This document shows, in pieces, positions 1-10,894 of a stretch of DNA of 64,000 nt (the first letter of the stretch is position 1; each line of letters opens with the position of its first letter). The DNA lies in contig OY294067.1 in the NCBI GenBank assembly GCA_958510875.1, positions 193,571,322-193,635,321 on the forward strand, given 5' to 3'. The notes beneath the pieces were generated by a model. That model worked only from the letters and a program-made list of their open reading frames with translations, had not been told where the DNA came from and made no database searches. Source of the stretch: Endomychus coccineus. Its lineage: Eukaryota > Arthropoda > Insecta > Coleoptera > Endomychidae. The translations under genes and the position numbers were made by a program.

Positions 1-75
1 ACTCTTCTTCCAATCCGACAATCTGGATAGTGTCGGAGTCACTCTCACTTGAAAGGGGGTAATGAGGAGGAGTAT
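1..75 (-). mobile_element. Inverted fragment of the same mariner-type transposase
   Basis: The reverse complement of 1-75 aligns base by base with 755-830, the HYALQVREW...IGRR part of the transposase. It is cut by the window edge. Either two relics lie head to head here or one copy suffered an inversion. Confidence 0.6.
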
Positions 76-99
76 TGTCTTGTTGATAATGCAGTAAAT

Positions 100-905
100 T
101 CAGCCAAAACAAGATTACCATGCATAACTGTTTGATATGCAATGGGCCATAACTTCAAAAATGAAAAGATGTTTCAAATTGCAGAAACCTGTTCCGAGTA
201 TTTTGATCAACTTTTTGAAGAGTGAAATCATCCCTTAGCTTTCCATCCCCATGGAAAATCCAATTTTGTTCTTAACGAGGCAAGCTGCTGCAGCAACAGG
301 ATTATCAAGGAAGTCTGTCAGGAAGTTACTAAAGCGTGACAAATTCCATCCTTATGCACTGCAAATTCTTCAAGAACTTGGTGATCATGATCCAGATATG
401 CAAATTGAATTTTGTGAATTTATGAGTCAACAGATAATTGTTCAACCAATCTCGTGAGAAACATATCTTTTGGTGACGAGTGCACGTTTTGTTTGAATGG
501 TAATATTAAAAACAAACAGCCGATATTTTAAATCCACGCATTTTCAAGGAGTCATACCCAATATTTTGAAAAAATAATATGTGTGGGCGGGTATAATAGG
601 TGATATCGTTATTCATTGAAAAAAACTTAACTGGAGAAATCTATGCAAAATGTATCTTAATAGAACTAATGATTATACATTGGTGTTGAAAACCAAACAG
701 ATATGCATGGTAATCTAGTTTTGACTGGAAATTTACTGTATTATCAACACGGCGCACCTCCCCATTACGCCCTTCAAGTGAGAGAGTGGCCGGATGCTCA
801 CTATCCAGATAGGTGAATTGGAAGAAGAAGCTACTTAGATCATCAGACCTTTTACCATTAGATTTCTTTTTGTAGGGTCATGTGAAATCCGTTGTGTAAA
901 TCACC
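100..905 (+). mobile_element. Decayed mariner/IS630-type transposase relic
   Basis: Conceptual translation in shifting frames gives an N-terminal helix-turn-helix stretch (open at 251-457, containing SRKSVRKLLKRDKFHPY), then a first-Asp region (FGDE at about 470), then the second-Asp block with GAPPHYALQVREW near 750-790 and the R*IGRR block near 800-830, and finally a PLDFFL-like stretch near 860. These match the transposase encoded at 40972-42087 and the typical IS630-Tc1-mariner family in insects. Stops and frameshifts are everywhere and no TIRs are recognisable, so this is an old dead copy. The last catalytic Asp region is badly eroded. Confidence 0.75.
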
Positions 906-1124
906 AGCCCAGGAATTTGAAAGTCGATTCTACTATTGTTTATAGAAAAGCAGAAACCATTTTAAACATTCGTTGGAGTAATAAAACTGTCTGATGTTCC
1001 ATTTCATCACCATTTCATCACGAATAAATCACACCAAAATTTTAAGATTGAAATAGACAATACTTTGGAAGGCCTGCTTAGATTTAGAAAAAATGAGCGT
1101 TAAAATGTAGCTAATCAAATGACC

Positions 1125-1330
1125 TTTTCAGCAAGGTATCATTCAACTCATCTTCCCATTTGAGATTTCCATGGGGGCGAAGATAGGAGCCTAGGGGATA
1201 GCTCAACACCTAAAACTACATCAAAATACGCTTCTTTACAATTGTAGAAACAGGTTTCTGCATTTTGAAATATCTCTTCTCGTTCTGGAATTATAGCCCA
1301 TTGTTGCTTTTCAAATTGTCATCCTGTATT
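1125..1330 (-). repeat. Inverted copy of the 100-260 segment
   Basis: The reverse complement of this stretch shares the run around ATGCAGAAACCTGTTTC, a preceding CAATGGGCTATAA, and a downstream CCCCCATGGAAA with bases 145-260. This shows a second relic of the same repeat in the opposite orientation. The remainder of 906-1942 holds nothing I recognise. Confidence 0.5.
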
Positions 1331-1942
1331 TCACAATGCCGTCACTTATTCAAACCACTCTCCAAGTATATCGCGTCATACCCCACTGTCATTCATAATG
1401 GAAATATCTGTTCCTTTCAGCAGCTTCGCGTTCACCAACAATGATGCCTTCTTTAGGTAAGATACGATATCTACCTTAATCGGACAAAATTCCTTTTTTC
1501 CCCAGTGGGTAGAAATTATTTAGATCCGTTGGCAGTACTTCCTTTCCAACAAATCGCTCCAGAAATTGAGTAATGAAGTCAAGTGTGTTATTTTGGCCTG
1601 GATGTCTTAGGACAAATTAAATAACTCCAACTGCCTCAATAATTGATATTAAATCTTGTTTCATTTGTCTTATTTCATCTAAGACCATTTCTATAGTTTC
1701 ATGCATTTCAACAACGAATTTTAAATCCACTTGTATATGGACAATTTTACAGTCAACACAAAATTTACACTAATAAGAATTTCTATAGTTTTTCACCACC
1801 TTTGATTGTAATTGTCACAATCGGATTATTCTTCTAAATTCCCTTGGTTTTGTTGATTATATTCGTTGAGTAACTACTCGATATAGAAGATTGAACAATA
1901 TCAAAAGTATCATTGGAGTTTTAGGCAATATGTATGTATATG

Positions 1943-2071
1943 TGTATAATATGTTATAGTGGCCTTGTACAAGCATGATGTTCTTGTAGCTTGCTTAGGT
2001 TACTAACTATTATAATCATAATTGTTATTGTGCTTCTTACTGTTAATAAATGATATCAACAATATCGTACA
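1943..2071 (+). repeat. 5' LTR of gypsy copy 1
   Basis: It is 129 bp long, starting TGTATAATATGTTATAG and ending CAATATCGTACA. Compared with the 165-bp 3' LTR it lacks one internal block of 36 bp after TTATAGTGG; the rest is essentially identical. A likely polyadenylation signal (AATAAA) lies near the 3' side. Confidence 0.92.
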
Positions 2072-2089
2072 TGGTGTCAGATTGTTAGT
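2072..2089 (+). promoter_or_regulatory. Primer-binding site
   Basis: TGGTGTCAGATTG starts immediately after the 5' LTR, as expected for a tRNA primer-binding site (TGG complements the tRNA CCA end). The sequence is reminiscent of a tRNA-Leu or tRNA-Ser type primer; the exact tRNA is not established here. Confidence 0.7.
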
Positions 2090-2157
2090 AAGGAAAGTGC
2101 TGGCTTGTCTTGTCGTGTTAGTGACCTAGTTGACTTGAAACGAAGCAAGTGTAAAAA

Positions 2158-3312
2158 ATGGAGTCATTTTTCAAACCACCAGAGCCCCTTGTATTAGATG
2201 GCAATATCTCAGAGAATTGGAGGAAGTTTGGACAGAAGTTTCAATTGTTCCTTACCGCTACGGACCTAGAGAATAAATCCGAAGAGAAAAAATTGGCTGT
2301 TTTTTTAAAGATTGCTGGAGATGAAGCACTGGAGCTTTACAACACATTTCAGTTTAGTGCAAACGAAGAGAGAAACATTGAAAACACAATGGCGAAATTC
2401 GAAATGTATTGTGCACCTAAACAGAATGTGATTTTTGAAAGGTTTAAATTTAACAGTATTGTGCAGATTGAAAACCAAACATTCGACAATTTTGTTACCG
2501 AATTAAGGAAGGCTGTTCAGTCTACAGAGTATGTCAACCCTGATGAGATGGTTAGAGATCGTGTTGTAATGGGAATCAAAGATAAAAATACCCAGGAAAG
2601 ACTTTTAAGGGAGCCACAACTCACATTGGAGAAAGCAATCAACTTTTGTAGGGCTACTGAAGCTAGCAAAAGTCAATCGAAAGCTCTTCAACATGAAATG
2701 GAAGTAAATTCAGTCAAGAATGTAGATAAATGCAAATATTGTGGTTATAGACACCCTGTTCGAAAATGTCCCGCATACAAAAAAACATGTGCCAAGTGTC
2801 AAGGTAAAAATCACTTTGCTAATGTGTGCAGGAAAGAAGACAAAGCAGAGGGACCGGCTAAGAAACCAAAAAAGAAGGACATCCATGAAGTGCAAGAAGA
2901 AAGTGAGAGTGATTGCAGTGAAAGTGATAAAGAGTTCTACATAGATCATATCGAGAAGAAAATTGATATGTTACAAACAGGTGAAAATGTATGGACTCAA
3001 AAGATAATTATAGGTGATAAGTCTATAGATTTTAAGCTAGATACAGGAGCTGAGGTGAGTGTGATACCAATGAATATATTAAAAGAAATCAATTTTGTTA
3101 ATAATGTTAGAAAATCAAATGTATCATTAGTGTCATATGGCAGCTCTAAATTTAAACTTAGAACTGTAGGAGAAGTAGACCTAATGTGTAATGTTAAAGA
3201 TATTGTTAAAGTTGTTAACTTTATAGTTGTAGAAACTGAAAAGCAAACCCCCTTGTTAGGATTGCAAGATTGCATAAATTTAAAATTGATAAAACGAATT
3301 GATGAAGTTTAA
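2158..3312 (+). CDS. Gag-protease polyprotein of gypsy copy 1
   Basis: The open frame encodes 384 residues from the first ATG after the primer-binding site. Residues 1-180 form the capsid-like retrotransposon gag domain. Two CCHC-type zinc knuckles follow at about residues 192-225 (the second is a canonical CX2CX4HX4C, CAKCQGKNHFANVC), then a Lys/Glu-rich linker. A retropepsin domain has the catalytic DTG at 295-297 (LDTGAEVSVIP) and a C-terminal LLG near residue 370. Gag packages the RNA and the aspartic protease processes the polyprotein. The frame closes with TAA at 3310-3312. RT sequence resumes in the same frame right after it, so this is most likely a nonsense mutation in a gag-pol ORF, although a programmed readthrough stop cannot be excluded. 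Confidence 0.9.
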   Translation: MESFFKPPEPLVLDGNISENWRKFGQKFQLFLTATDLENKSEEKKLAVFLKIAGDEALELYNTFQFSANEERNIENTMAKFEMYCAPKQNVIFERFKFNSIVQIENQTFDNFVTELRKAVQSTEYVNPDEMVRDRVVMGIKDKNTQERLLREPQLTLEKAINFCRATEASKSQSKALQHEMEVNSVKNVDKCKYCGYRHPVRKCPAYKKTCAKCQGKNHFANVCRKEDKAEGPAKKPKKKDIHEVQEESESDCSESDKEFYIDHIEKKIDMLQTGENVWTQKIIIGDKSIDFKLDTGAEVSVIPMNILKEINFVNNVRKSNVSLVSYGSSKFKLRTVGEVDLMCNVKDIVKVVNFIVVETEKQTPLLGLQDCINLKLIKRIDEV

Positions 3313-4250
3313 GCCAATTTCAAGTCACTAAATGACGTAATAAGTAAATATCAAGATGTGTTTGATGGGCTAGGAGCTTTTCCGACTCAACATCACATTA
3401 CATTGAAAGAAAATGTAACACCAAGGTTAATGCCTATTAGACGAGTTCCACAGAGTTTGCATGATAAATTAAAATTAAAATTGGATAATTTAGTATCCCA
3501 AAACATCATTAGAAAAGTAGAAAAACCTACGGAATGGTTGCATCCCCTTGTCATAGTGGAAAAATTGAACGGTGATTTACGATTGTGTTTAGACCCAAAA
3601 TATTTAAACAATGCCATAAAGCGAGAACATTTTTTAATACCCTCACTAGATGAAATTACAACGAAATTATGTAATAAAAAATACTTTACCGTACTTGACA
3701 TGAAAGATGGGTATTGGCAAGTTTGCCTAGATGAAAGTAGTGCAGACCTATTAACATTTGGTACGCCTTTTGGACGATATCAATTTTTACGACTCGCATT
3801 CGGAATGTGTAGTGCGCCTGAGGTTTTTCAGAGGAAAAACTATGAAATATTTGGTGACCTCAATGATGTTGGTTTATACTTTGATGACTTAATTATAACT
3901 GGGGATACAGAAGAAGAACATGATGAAAACTTAAAAATTGTACTGAAAGAGCTCGTAAATATAACATTAAATTTAATAAAAAGAAAATACAATTTAAAAC
4001 AACTTGTGTTAAATTTATGGGTCAAATGTTTTCAAGAAACGGTGTTCAAAGTAATAAAGCTTATGTCAAAGCTGTAGTTGAAATGCCCAATCCTAAATGT
4101 AAAAACGATTTACTGCGTTTTTTGGGCATGGTGAAATATGTAGGCAAGTTTATCCCAAATTTGTCTCAAATATCTGCTCCCCTAAGGAATTTAACACGGA
4201 ATGATGTTGATTGGCAATGGACAGACGAACATAAATCAGTTAAAAACGTT
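3313..4250 (+). pseudogene. Reverse transcriptase region of gypsy copy 1, broken
   Basis: The segment up to about 3965 is in the gag frame and carries the LDMKDGYWQV block, the FGTPFGRYQFLRLAFGMCSAPEVFQ block and the catalytic YFDD at 3877-3888. Near 3965-3970 the frame shifts by one base; homology continues in the frame of 4017-4283 (GQMFSRNGV..., then FLGMVKYVGKFIPNLS, the RT thumb/connection). A second shift near 4245 moves homology into the frame that carries RNase H. Including the stop at 3310, the pol region has three separate lesions. Confidence 0.9.
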
Positions 4251-6069
4251 GTTGACAAATTCACCGGTATTAATTTATTTTGATCCAAATAAACCAATTG
4301 AGATAGAGACTGATAGTTCAAAAGATGGTATAGGTGCATGTTTATTACAAACTGGTCATCCGGTTGCATTCGCGTCTCGTAGTCTAACGAAAACTGAAGA
4401 GAAATATGCACAAATAGAAAAGGAAGCTCTTGCAATTTTGTTCGCAGTGCAAAAATTTCACTTTTTTATATATGGGTTAAAAGTTAAACTGTTTAGTGAT
4501 CATAAACCATTAGAGACAATTTTCAAAAAAGATTTACAAACAATTTCAGCTAGACTGCAAAGAATTAGGCTGAAATTATTAAATTATGACTTATGTGTAA
4601 CTTACCGGCCAGGAAAGCAAATGTACATTTCAGATACACTGTCGAGAGCTTTTCTGTCTGAAGATAAAGGTTTAAAATCAAATCAAGAAATTGATTTTTA
4701 CGTACATTCGATAATTAAAGCTTTACCTATATCAGAAAGTAGATTAAATCAATTTAGGCTAGAAACCCTTAAAGACCCAACGTTGACAATAGTTTCTAAT
4801 TTTGTAAATAAAGTATGGCCAAGGAATAGAAACAATCTTCCGGCAGATGCAAAAATTTATTTCAAGAATAAAGATCACTTATATGTATATGGTGATATAT
4901 TGTTTTTGGATAAAAAAATTGTAGTTCCAACATTACTAAGAGCTGAAATGTTAAAACTTTTCCACGAAGGTCATTTTGGAATTGAAAAAACCAAGTCTTT
5001 AGCAAGAACTATTTTCTATTGGCCAGGCATAACATCCGACATTGAATTACATATACAATCTTGCCAAATATGTGAAAAATATTCGCGGAAAAATTCTAAA
5101 GAAACCCTCATGCAATATCCGATACCAACAAGACCGTGGGAACGTATAGGTATTGATATATTCACGATTGGCAAGGAAAGCTATTTAGTTATTTTTGATG
5201 CTTACTCTAATTGGCTGGAACTATTACCTATTAAAGATAAGAGCGCGAACTCTGTAATTAATGTTATGAAACCTGTTTTTGCTAGAGTAGGTTGTCCTGA
5301 TATTGTTGTAAGTGATAATGTACCATTTAACAGTGAAATGTTTAGAAAATTTGCAAAAGATTGGAATTTTGATTTAGCCTTAAGAAGTCCGAACTTTCCC
5401 CGGTCAAACGGACTTGCAGAAAAAGGTGTCGCGATTTCAAAGAATCTAATAAAAAAATCATTGGAAGGAGGAAAAGATATAGAGTCTGCTTTATTGAGCT
5501 ATAGAAACATGCCTCTTAAACATATGAACTATTCCCCCTCACAACTTTTAAGCTCGCGCAGGTGTAAGACCAAGATTCCAATCTCCATGGATTTGTTAAT
5601 GCCAGAATTGTGTAGTAATGTTCATCAAAGAATAATAGATAAAAGAGACTTAAACAAAAAGTACTATAATAAAAATGCAACAGAATTTGCCCCTCTCAAC
5701 AAAAATGACAATGTTGCTGTGTACAATCATTTAAATAGCACATGGGAATCTGGAAAAGTGATAGAGCCTCATGTTGCGCCTAGATCTTATATTGTACAAG
5801 ATAATTTAGGTAATCTAGTAAGACGGAATAGACACGATTTGAAATGTTCGCTAAATCCGTATAACATCAATCCTCGGTCAAATGTTAACGAGTCAAATAA
5901 TATTGCAGAGTCGCCGGATCTAGATAGCAAAGAATCCGAAACTGATCCTGAACTATCTTTAAGATCTACTGTTACGAAACCCCAAAGTTCCCTTCAGATG
6001 TTCGAAAATAATGTTAAAATAACCCGCTCAGGGAGAATTGTAAAAAAACCTGAAAGGCTTAATTTATAA
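4246..6069 (+). CDS. RNase H-integrase part of gypsy copy 1 pol
   Basis: The open frame runs 4201-6069 (622 residues if started at 4201), but the first about 15 residues are an artefact of the upstream frameshift. RNase H has acidic residues at D38 (ETDSSKDGIGA), E75 and D100 (FSDHKP). The integrase has its HHCC zinc motif at H255/H258/C288/C291 and a DDE core at D319 (GIDIF), D372 (VSDN) and E407 (GLAEKGV), with the normal D-35-E spacing. The C-terminal segment after residue 480 resembles the GPY/F-type region. All catalytic residues are present, so this part looks functional although it is disconnected from a usable start. No chromodomain is evident. Confidence 0.9.
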   Translation, partial: TLLTNSPVLIYFDPNKPIEIETDSSKDGIGACLLQTGHPVAFASRSLTKTEEKYAQIEKEALAILFAVQKFHFFIYGLKVKLFSDHKPLETIFKKDLQTISARLQRIRLKLLNYDLCVTYRPGKQMYISDTLSRAFLSEDKGLKSNQEIDFYVHSIIKALPISESRLNQFRLETLKDPTLTIVSNFVNKVWPRNRNNLPADAKIYFKNKDHLYVYGDILFLDKKIVVPTLLRAEMLKLFHEGHFGIEKTKSLARTIFYWPGITSDIELHIQSCQICEKYSRKNSKETLMQYPIPTRPWERIGIDIFTIGKESYLVIFDAYSNWLELLPIKDKSANSVINVMKPVFARVGCPDIVVSDNVPFNSEMFRKFAKDWNFDLALRSPNFPRSNGLAEKGVAISKNLIKKSLEGGKDIESALLSYRNMPLKHMNYSPSQLLSSRRCKTKIPISMDLLMPELCSNVHQRIIDKRDLNKKYYNKNATEFAPLNKNDNVAVYNHLNSTWESGKVIEPHVAPRSYIVQDNLGNLVRRNRHDLKCSLNPYNINPRSNVNESNNIAESPDLDSKESETDPELSLRSTVTKPQSSLQMFENNVKITRSGRIVKKPERLNL

Positions 6070-6243
6070 GAGGAAAGATGTATAATATGTTATAGTGGTT
6101 GCCTATCTATAAGTAGTGAATGTAAAGATGGCTGCCTTGTACAAGCATGATGTTCTTGTAGCTTGCTTAGGTTACTAACTATTATAATCATAATTGTTAT
6201 TGTGCTTCTTACTGTTAATAAATGATATCAACAATATCGTACA
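6068..6243 (+). repeat. Polypurine tract and 3' LTR of gypsy copy 1
   Basis: The purine run AAGAGGAAAGA (6068-6078) directly precedes the 165-bp LTR at 6079-6243, which has the same termini as the 5' LTR. The pol stop codon lies 9 bp before the LTR. Confidence 0.9.
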
Positions 6244-7070
6244 ATCTACTTTATAGTAGAATTAGGCAAATTTCAAGGAACGATTTAACCACTAATTGTT
6301 AACGTACCGAATACAAACATTCGAATCCCCTTGATTAACGTAGTTCTTTTGCGCTAATTGATTACTGCAGTACGATGTCTTTTTTGTTATAAATGGTTTC
6401 AATAAATTTAGTAAATACTCAAAACAATTATCATACAATCTAAGAATTTATCTTGAATCACTTGCATTCGATTGACGGTGTTCTCGTATGAGCTCCATGT
6501 GATAAAATACTAGATCTTTTTAACCATTCGTTCAAATTATTTTCTTCTTCTTTGCTCGAGTGATAATTGTGATATGATAGCAATTGACGCTGCGCACTTT
6601 TCTCGTGAGATGTTACAAGAGTCGATTAAAAACAGTCTGTATATGAAATACTAAGAAATGTGAGGCCAATATCGTAAAGGAACAGAAAATTGTCGGACGT
6701 GTAGTTGAGTATTGAGAGCAGTCGGCCAAAATGGACAGTTCACGGCTGGCCGACTGAACTTGAATAGCTACTTTTAGTAGTCAGACGACCAGCCGTATCA
6801 AGACATTCTGATATTTATTGATCCATATCTATTTCGAGTTTAAACATGCATTGTCACAATGCACATCAAATTTGACCAAGTATTATGTACCGCTAATTAT
6901 GCCCTAGGTGAGTTTACCCATACGTATAGTTGAGGTGGATCGTCAGTGTTTTTGAGAACTGTTATGATATATTGTTTGTTTTTTTACTATATACTATTTT
7001 AAGACGCGAAAAATAAATTCGAGAAACGTTAGCTAATACAGTTACTATTATCTGGACGCAATCAAAGTAA
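6244..7070. other. Intergenic/intronic spacer with a small palindromic cluster
   Basis: No coding similarity is seen. The only structure noticed is at 6720-6755 (AGTCGGCCA ... TGGCCGACT, 9-bp stem), with a further complementary GACCAGCCGT at about 6786-6795. Confidence 0.4.
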
Positions 7071-7265
7071 TTATAATGATGTAAGGATCACGTATTCTGT
7101 GAAGTTTGTATCGGGAATATTAATATTTGGAAGCCATTTCTTCAGAATGTTCATCAACTCACGGATTGGGGTGTTTTTAAATAGTGAAACAACATCAAAT
7201 GAAACTGGAGTATCACCTGCTTCAAGTTTGAAATCTTTCTGCTTTGCAATTAGTTCCAAATACAT
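7071..7265 (-). pseudogene. Penelope-like element reverse transcriptase fragment
   Basis: The 64-residue frame contains SFDVVSLFKNTPIRELMNIL, the core RT motif typical of Penelope-like elements (FDVxSLFxxxP). Only this segment of the RT is present; no GIY-YIG domain or terminal repeats were found next to it. It is a short dead scrap. Confidence 0.7.
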
Positions 7266-7452
7266 TTTTACAGACGAACTTGATCGTTTGTTATTATTCT
7301 TCTTATTCTTAGTTTTATAGTGTAAACGTTTTGACAGTTACGCCGATGATGGCTTATGAAACTCCTCAGTATTTAACACTATTGTTAGTGGATAACAGTG
7401 ATTGTTTCTTTTTATAATGTTATAGTGTATCCACACTCTTTTACTCATAGGT

Positions 7453-7647
7453 TGTAATATACGTAGTATGAATATTTGAACCAGGGAGAATTATATCCAA
7501 CGACACTGGTCGCCAGTTGACATCTACCAGTGAAGGTACGCGAGCCGGGGCAATGGCGCTTGGGATTGTTATGTATGTTGGTTGTTGAATAAACACTTTT
7601 ATTCATACAGTTAGTTTCAATCCAAGTCTCAGTGTCCATATACTACA
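7453..7647 (+). repeat. 5' LTR of gypsy copy 2
   Basis: It begins TGTAATATACGTAGTATG and ends CATATACTACA. It matches 10773-10860 plus 12703-12824 closely, including GAGCCGGGGCAATGG and CAAGTCTCAGTGTC. Confidence 0.88.
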
Positions 7648-7689
7648 TTGATGCATGTCAAGGTTTAAATCCAGTCAAACGCATGGACA

Positions 7690-10600
7690 GTTTGTCTGAG
7701 ATGTACAGTACAGTTGGTCAGCTTCTTGAGAAACATGCTAGTGTATATAATGGATTAGGCAAGTTTCCGAATAAACATCGGAGAATTCCTGTCACTCAGT
7801 GAAAGAGTTAAGCAAAAATTGGAAGAATTAGAAATAAAACAGATTATTCGGAAGGTTGACTACCCCACGGATTGGCTTAATCGTCAAGAACAAAAATAAT
7901 GATTGACGCTCGGATTTACGTCTTTGTCTAGATTCAAGTAGATTAAATAAATGCATACAACGCGAACATTTTCTGATTCCAACTATTGAAGAGATCAGCT
8001 CAGAGCTAAGTACCAAAGAATTTTTCACTTTCCTTGACATGAAAGACGGATATTGGCAAGTTGAAATAGATGACGTTAGTACAGATCTGTGTACCTTTGG
8101 AACACCTTTTGGCAGGTACCAGTTCTTGCGATTGCCTTTTGGCCTTTGTTCGGCGTCAGAGGTGTTTAAAAAAATCATGGAAGGAAATGTTTGGCGGAAT
8201 TAGCGTAGGTGTCTATTTTGATGACATAATTGTGGACAAGAGCCATTGAAGCGGAACACGATAAAAACTTAGAGCTAGTACTTAAGAAAGCAGAGAAATA
8301 CGATGTCAAGTTCAACAAAAAGAAAATTCAATTCAAATCAAAAAGCGGGACAAGTTTTTCCTCGCGAGGGCTTCAAACCGAATAGTAATTATATAAAAGC
8401 GATAGTTGAATTGCCGCGACCCGGAAATAAAATGCAGTTTTGCGTTTGCTAGGAATAGCTTAATTTTTAGCAAAATTTATCCAAAATATGTCAAAGATCA
8501 CAGCCTCCTTGCTAGAATTAACAAAACATAGGTGTCATTGGAGTTGGACAGACGAACGTGAAATGTCGTTAAATAAATTAAAACACTTTTGACGAAGCGC
8601 CTACTTTGAAATTTTTTGATGCTAAACTTCCCATTGAAATGGAAACCGATGCATCAAAATATGGTATTGGAACGTTTATGATTATTTTATTTATGATGTT
8701 AATAATATCACAGTATTTACTGATCATAAGCATCTTGAGGTAATTTTTCGCAAAGAATTACATTCAGTAACTCCAAGAATTATTAAACTGCAACCTCAAG
8801 GTAACGCTTAAACTCGGTAAATACATGTACATCTCAGACTTTGGCTAAATAGTTTTTAACATTCCTGATGACAAAATAGAATTAGAGTATGCAGTTTATT
8901 CTGTGATAAGCCAATTACCAATGTCTGATATCAAAAAGCAACAATTTAAGGAGGAAACAAAAATTGATCCATTGTTAAAAATAATTTCGAGATGTGCTTC
9001 AACAGAATGGCCTGCAAATAAAAACGACGTACCTGAATCTGTAAAACAATATTAAAATTAAAGATCAAATTTTTCTGGCTGATGACTTACTATTTTTTGG
9101 AAAGTAATTGTACCATCCACGTTAAGAAATGATGTTGGCAATAATCCATGGTCTACTGGGTATAGAATGGTGTAAAGCGAGGCGCAAACTGGAGCGGTGG
9201 CGGGTGCGTTGGCGGGCGCGGTGACGATTTCAAAGCGGACAAGACATCCGCACACCAGAGCGTTCGTTCGCCAACATTCAGTTCAGCGTTCGAAATACAT
9301 CAACAAATTGTTTCGTATTTTAATAATAATTAGAAACTGTATTATTGGTATTGTTCCGCTGTTAGTCTTAAAAAGAATAAGACTGCAAAAAAAAACCATG
9401 AACTTTCACTTACCAACCATTTACAGAAGCAGCTATTTCGTCCTATATTTTATCTTTCTTCTTTATGTTTTTATACACCGCATGATATAAATCAAACTAT
9501 CCGCGGAAGTCTGCTATTCAAAATAAATCAAACAGAATTGGATACTCACGCATTTTTTCAAATAGTTTCTCGGTGTCACACATGTTTCTTATCCAAAATA
9601 TCGCGCGAACTGAGGGGCAAATGATGCATGCAGCGTTCTACCGCTGTCCGCAGGTGGGTAGCGGTAGAACGCTGCACTGGGCAGCGGGCGCGTTTGTCAG
9701 TCCGCTCAGGTTAACACTCTTCCATTTAATTTAATGAAAAGCGTTTGATCGCCACCGCCACCGCACCCATGACCGCTCCAGTTTGCGCCTCGCTTAAGGC
9801 TCGTGCAAGAATTTGTCTGTATTGTCCGAAAATATCTTCAGACATTGATAATTTTGTAAAAAAATTCAAAATATGTGAAACATATGCTAGACTACAATAT
9901 AAAGAAAAATTACAATTATATGCAGTATCTAAACGACCTTAGGAAAGAGTTGGCACAGACATTTTTTCCTATGGAGGCAAATCATATCTTGTTCTATATG
10001 ATTCATACTCAAACTGGTTGGAAATGGTGTCAAATCCTAACTAACAAGTCCACAGAATCAATTATTTTAATATTAATGAAAGTTTTTTCGAGATTTGGAT
10101 CTCCAGACACGTTAGAAAGTGACACAATTTTTTCAAGTTATTTGTTCAAAAATGTTGTAAAAGAGTGAAATTTCAATATTATCACACAAAGTCTAAATTA
10201 CCCTCGCTCCAAATTTAGCTGAAAAAGGTGTCGCAATATCAAAAAATTTTCTTTAAAAAATCTATTGAGGAAGCTAAAGAAGGTAATTGTGGAATTAGAA
10301 AAATATGGAATTAGAAAAATATGCATTACACCCCTTCGCAATTGGTCATCAATCGCCATTGTAAAAGCAAATTGCCCATATGTGCAGATTGACTAAAAAT
10401 CAAAATCTGGAAGAAAAACTGAATTCAAAAAATGTAAATTATAAAATGCAATTTAATAAGTCTGCAAGGGATCTGGACCTTTACGTCTGAAACAAGATGT
10501 CACTATGTACAATCATATAAGCAAACAGCCCCTTCCTCATATATTGTAGAAGATTCTAAAGGTGCTATAGTTAGACGCAACAGAGCAGATTTACGCAAAT

Positions 10601-10770
10601 CACAAAATAAATATGAACAGGATCAAGTGACGAAAAACACTTCTAATAGATGTAGATCATCATGAAAAATGCTTAAATTTGCCTGTTGATAAAGACTTGT
10701 CTGTAGCACATGTCACTCGGTCTGTTAGACATGTGAAACAGCCTAACAAATTGAAATTGTAATGTAGGAG
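7690..10770 (+). pseudogene. Degenerate pol (RT-RNase H-integrase) of gypsy copy 2
   Basis: Fragments in all three frames match the pol of copy 1. An RT fingers region lies at about 7720-7900, followed by the DMKDGYWQV block near 8037-8064, the FGTPFGRYQFLRL block near 8097-8140, a YFDD-like block near 8213-8226, RNase H remnants at 8630-8800, and integrase zinc and core remnants at 9050-9170 and 9800-10600. Gag and protease are absent. The integrase is interrupted by the element at 9176-9794. A purine-rich tract (GTAGGAGGA, 10764-10772) precedes the 3' LTR. No usable ORF remains. Confidence 0.82.
9176..9794. mobile_element. TIR element with TAA target duplication, nested in gypsy copy 2
   Basis: Terminal inverted repeats AGCGAGGCGCAAACTGGAGC (left) and its complement (right) are flanked by TAA at 9173-9175 and 9795-9797. 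Removing the element and one TAA makes the integrase reading of the host retrotransposon continuous, which confirms the boundaries. The 3-bp TAA duplication fits the PIF/Harbinger TWA preference. The 619-bp interior has short GC-rich ends and no transposase, so this is a non-autonomous element. Confidence 0.82.
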
Positions 10771-10772
10771 GA

Positions 10773-10894
10773 TGTAATACATGTAGTATGAATATTTGAA
10801 CCAGTGAGAATAATTATATCCAACGACACTGGCAGTTAGTTGACAGCTACCGCTCTCAAGACTTTCGTATACAGGTTGAACTTAAGAGACCATG
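10773..10894 (+). repeat. 3' LTR of gypsy copy 2, left part
   Basis: It begins TGTAATACATGTAGTATG and continues through the segment matching the 5' LTR to about 10858. It is then interrupted, and the remainder of the LTR resumes at about 12703 and ends at 12824. About 35 bp on the left and 15 bp on the right next to the nested element are not in the 5' LTR. Confidence 0.8.

Larger units (their letters stand above)
1943..6243 (+). mobile_element. Ty3/gypsy LTR retrotransposon (copy 1), nearly full length
   Basis: Two LTRs (1943-2071 and 6079-6243) beginning TGTATAATATG and ending ATCGTACA bracket a gag-protease-RT-RNase H-integrase coding region in the usual Ty3/gypsy order. No env-like ORF lies between the integrase and the 3' LTR. 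The coding region has one in-frame stop and two frameshifts, so this copy is inactive, yet the ORFs are otherwise long and the LTRs nearly identical over their shared part, which points to a fairly young insertion. Flanks (ATATG before, ATCTA after) do not form a clear target duplication. Confidence 0.93.

Noticed and set aside
3310..3312. Programmed gag-pol readthrough stop
   Set aside because: Possible in principle, but the element has two further frameshifts in RT and no obvious readthrough context, so a nonsense mutation is simpler.
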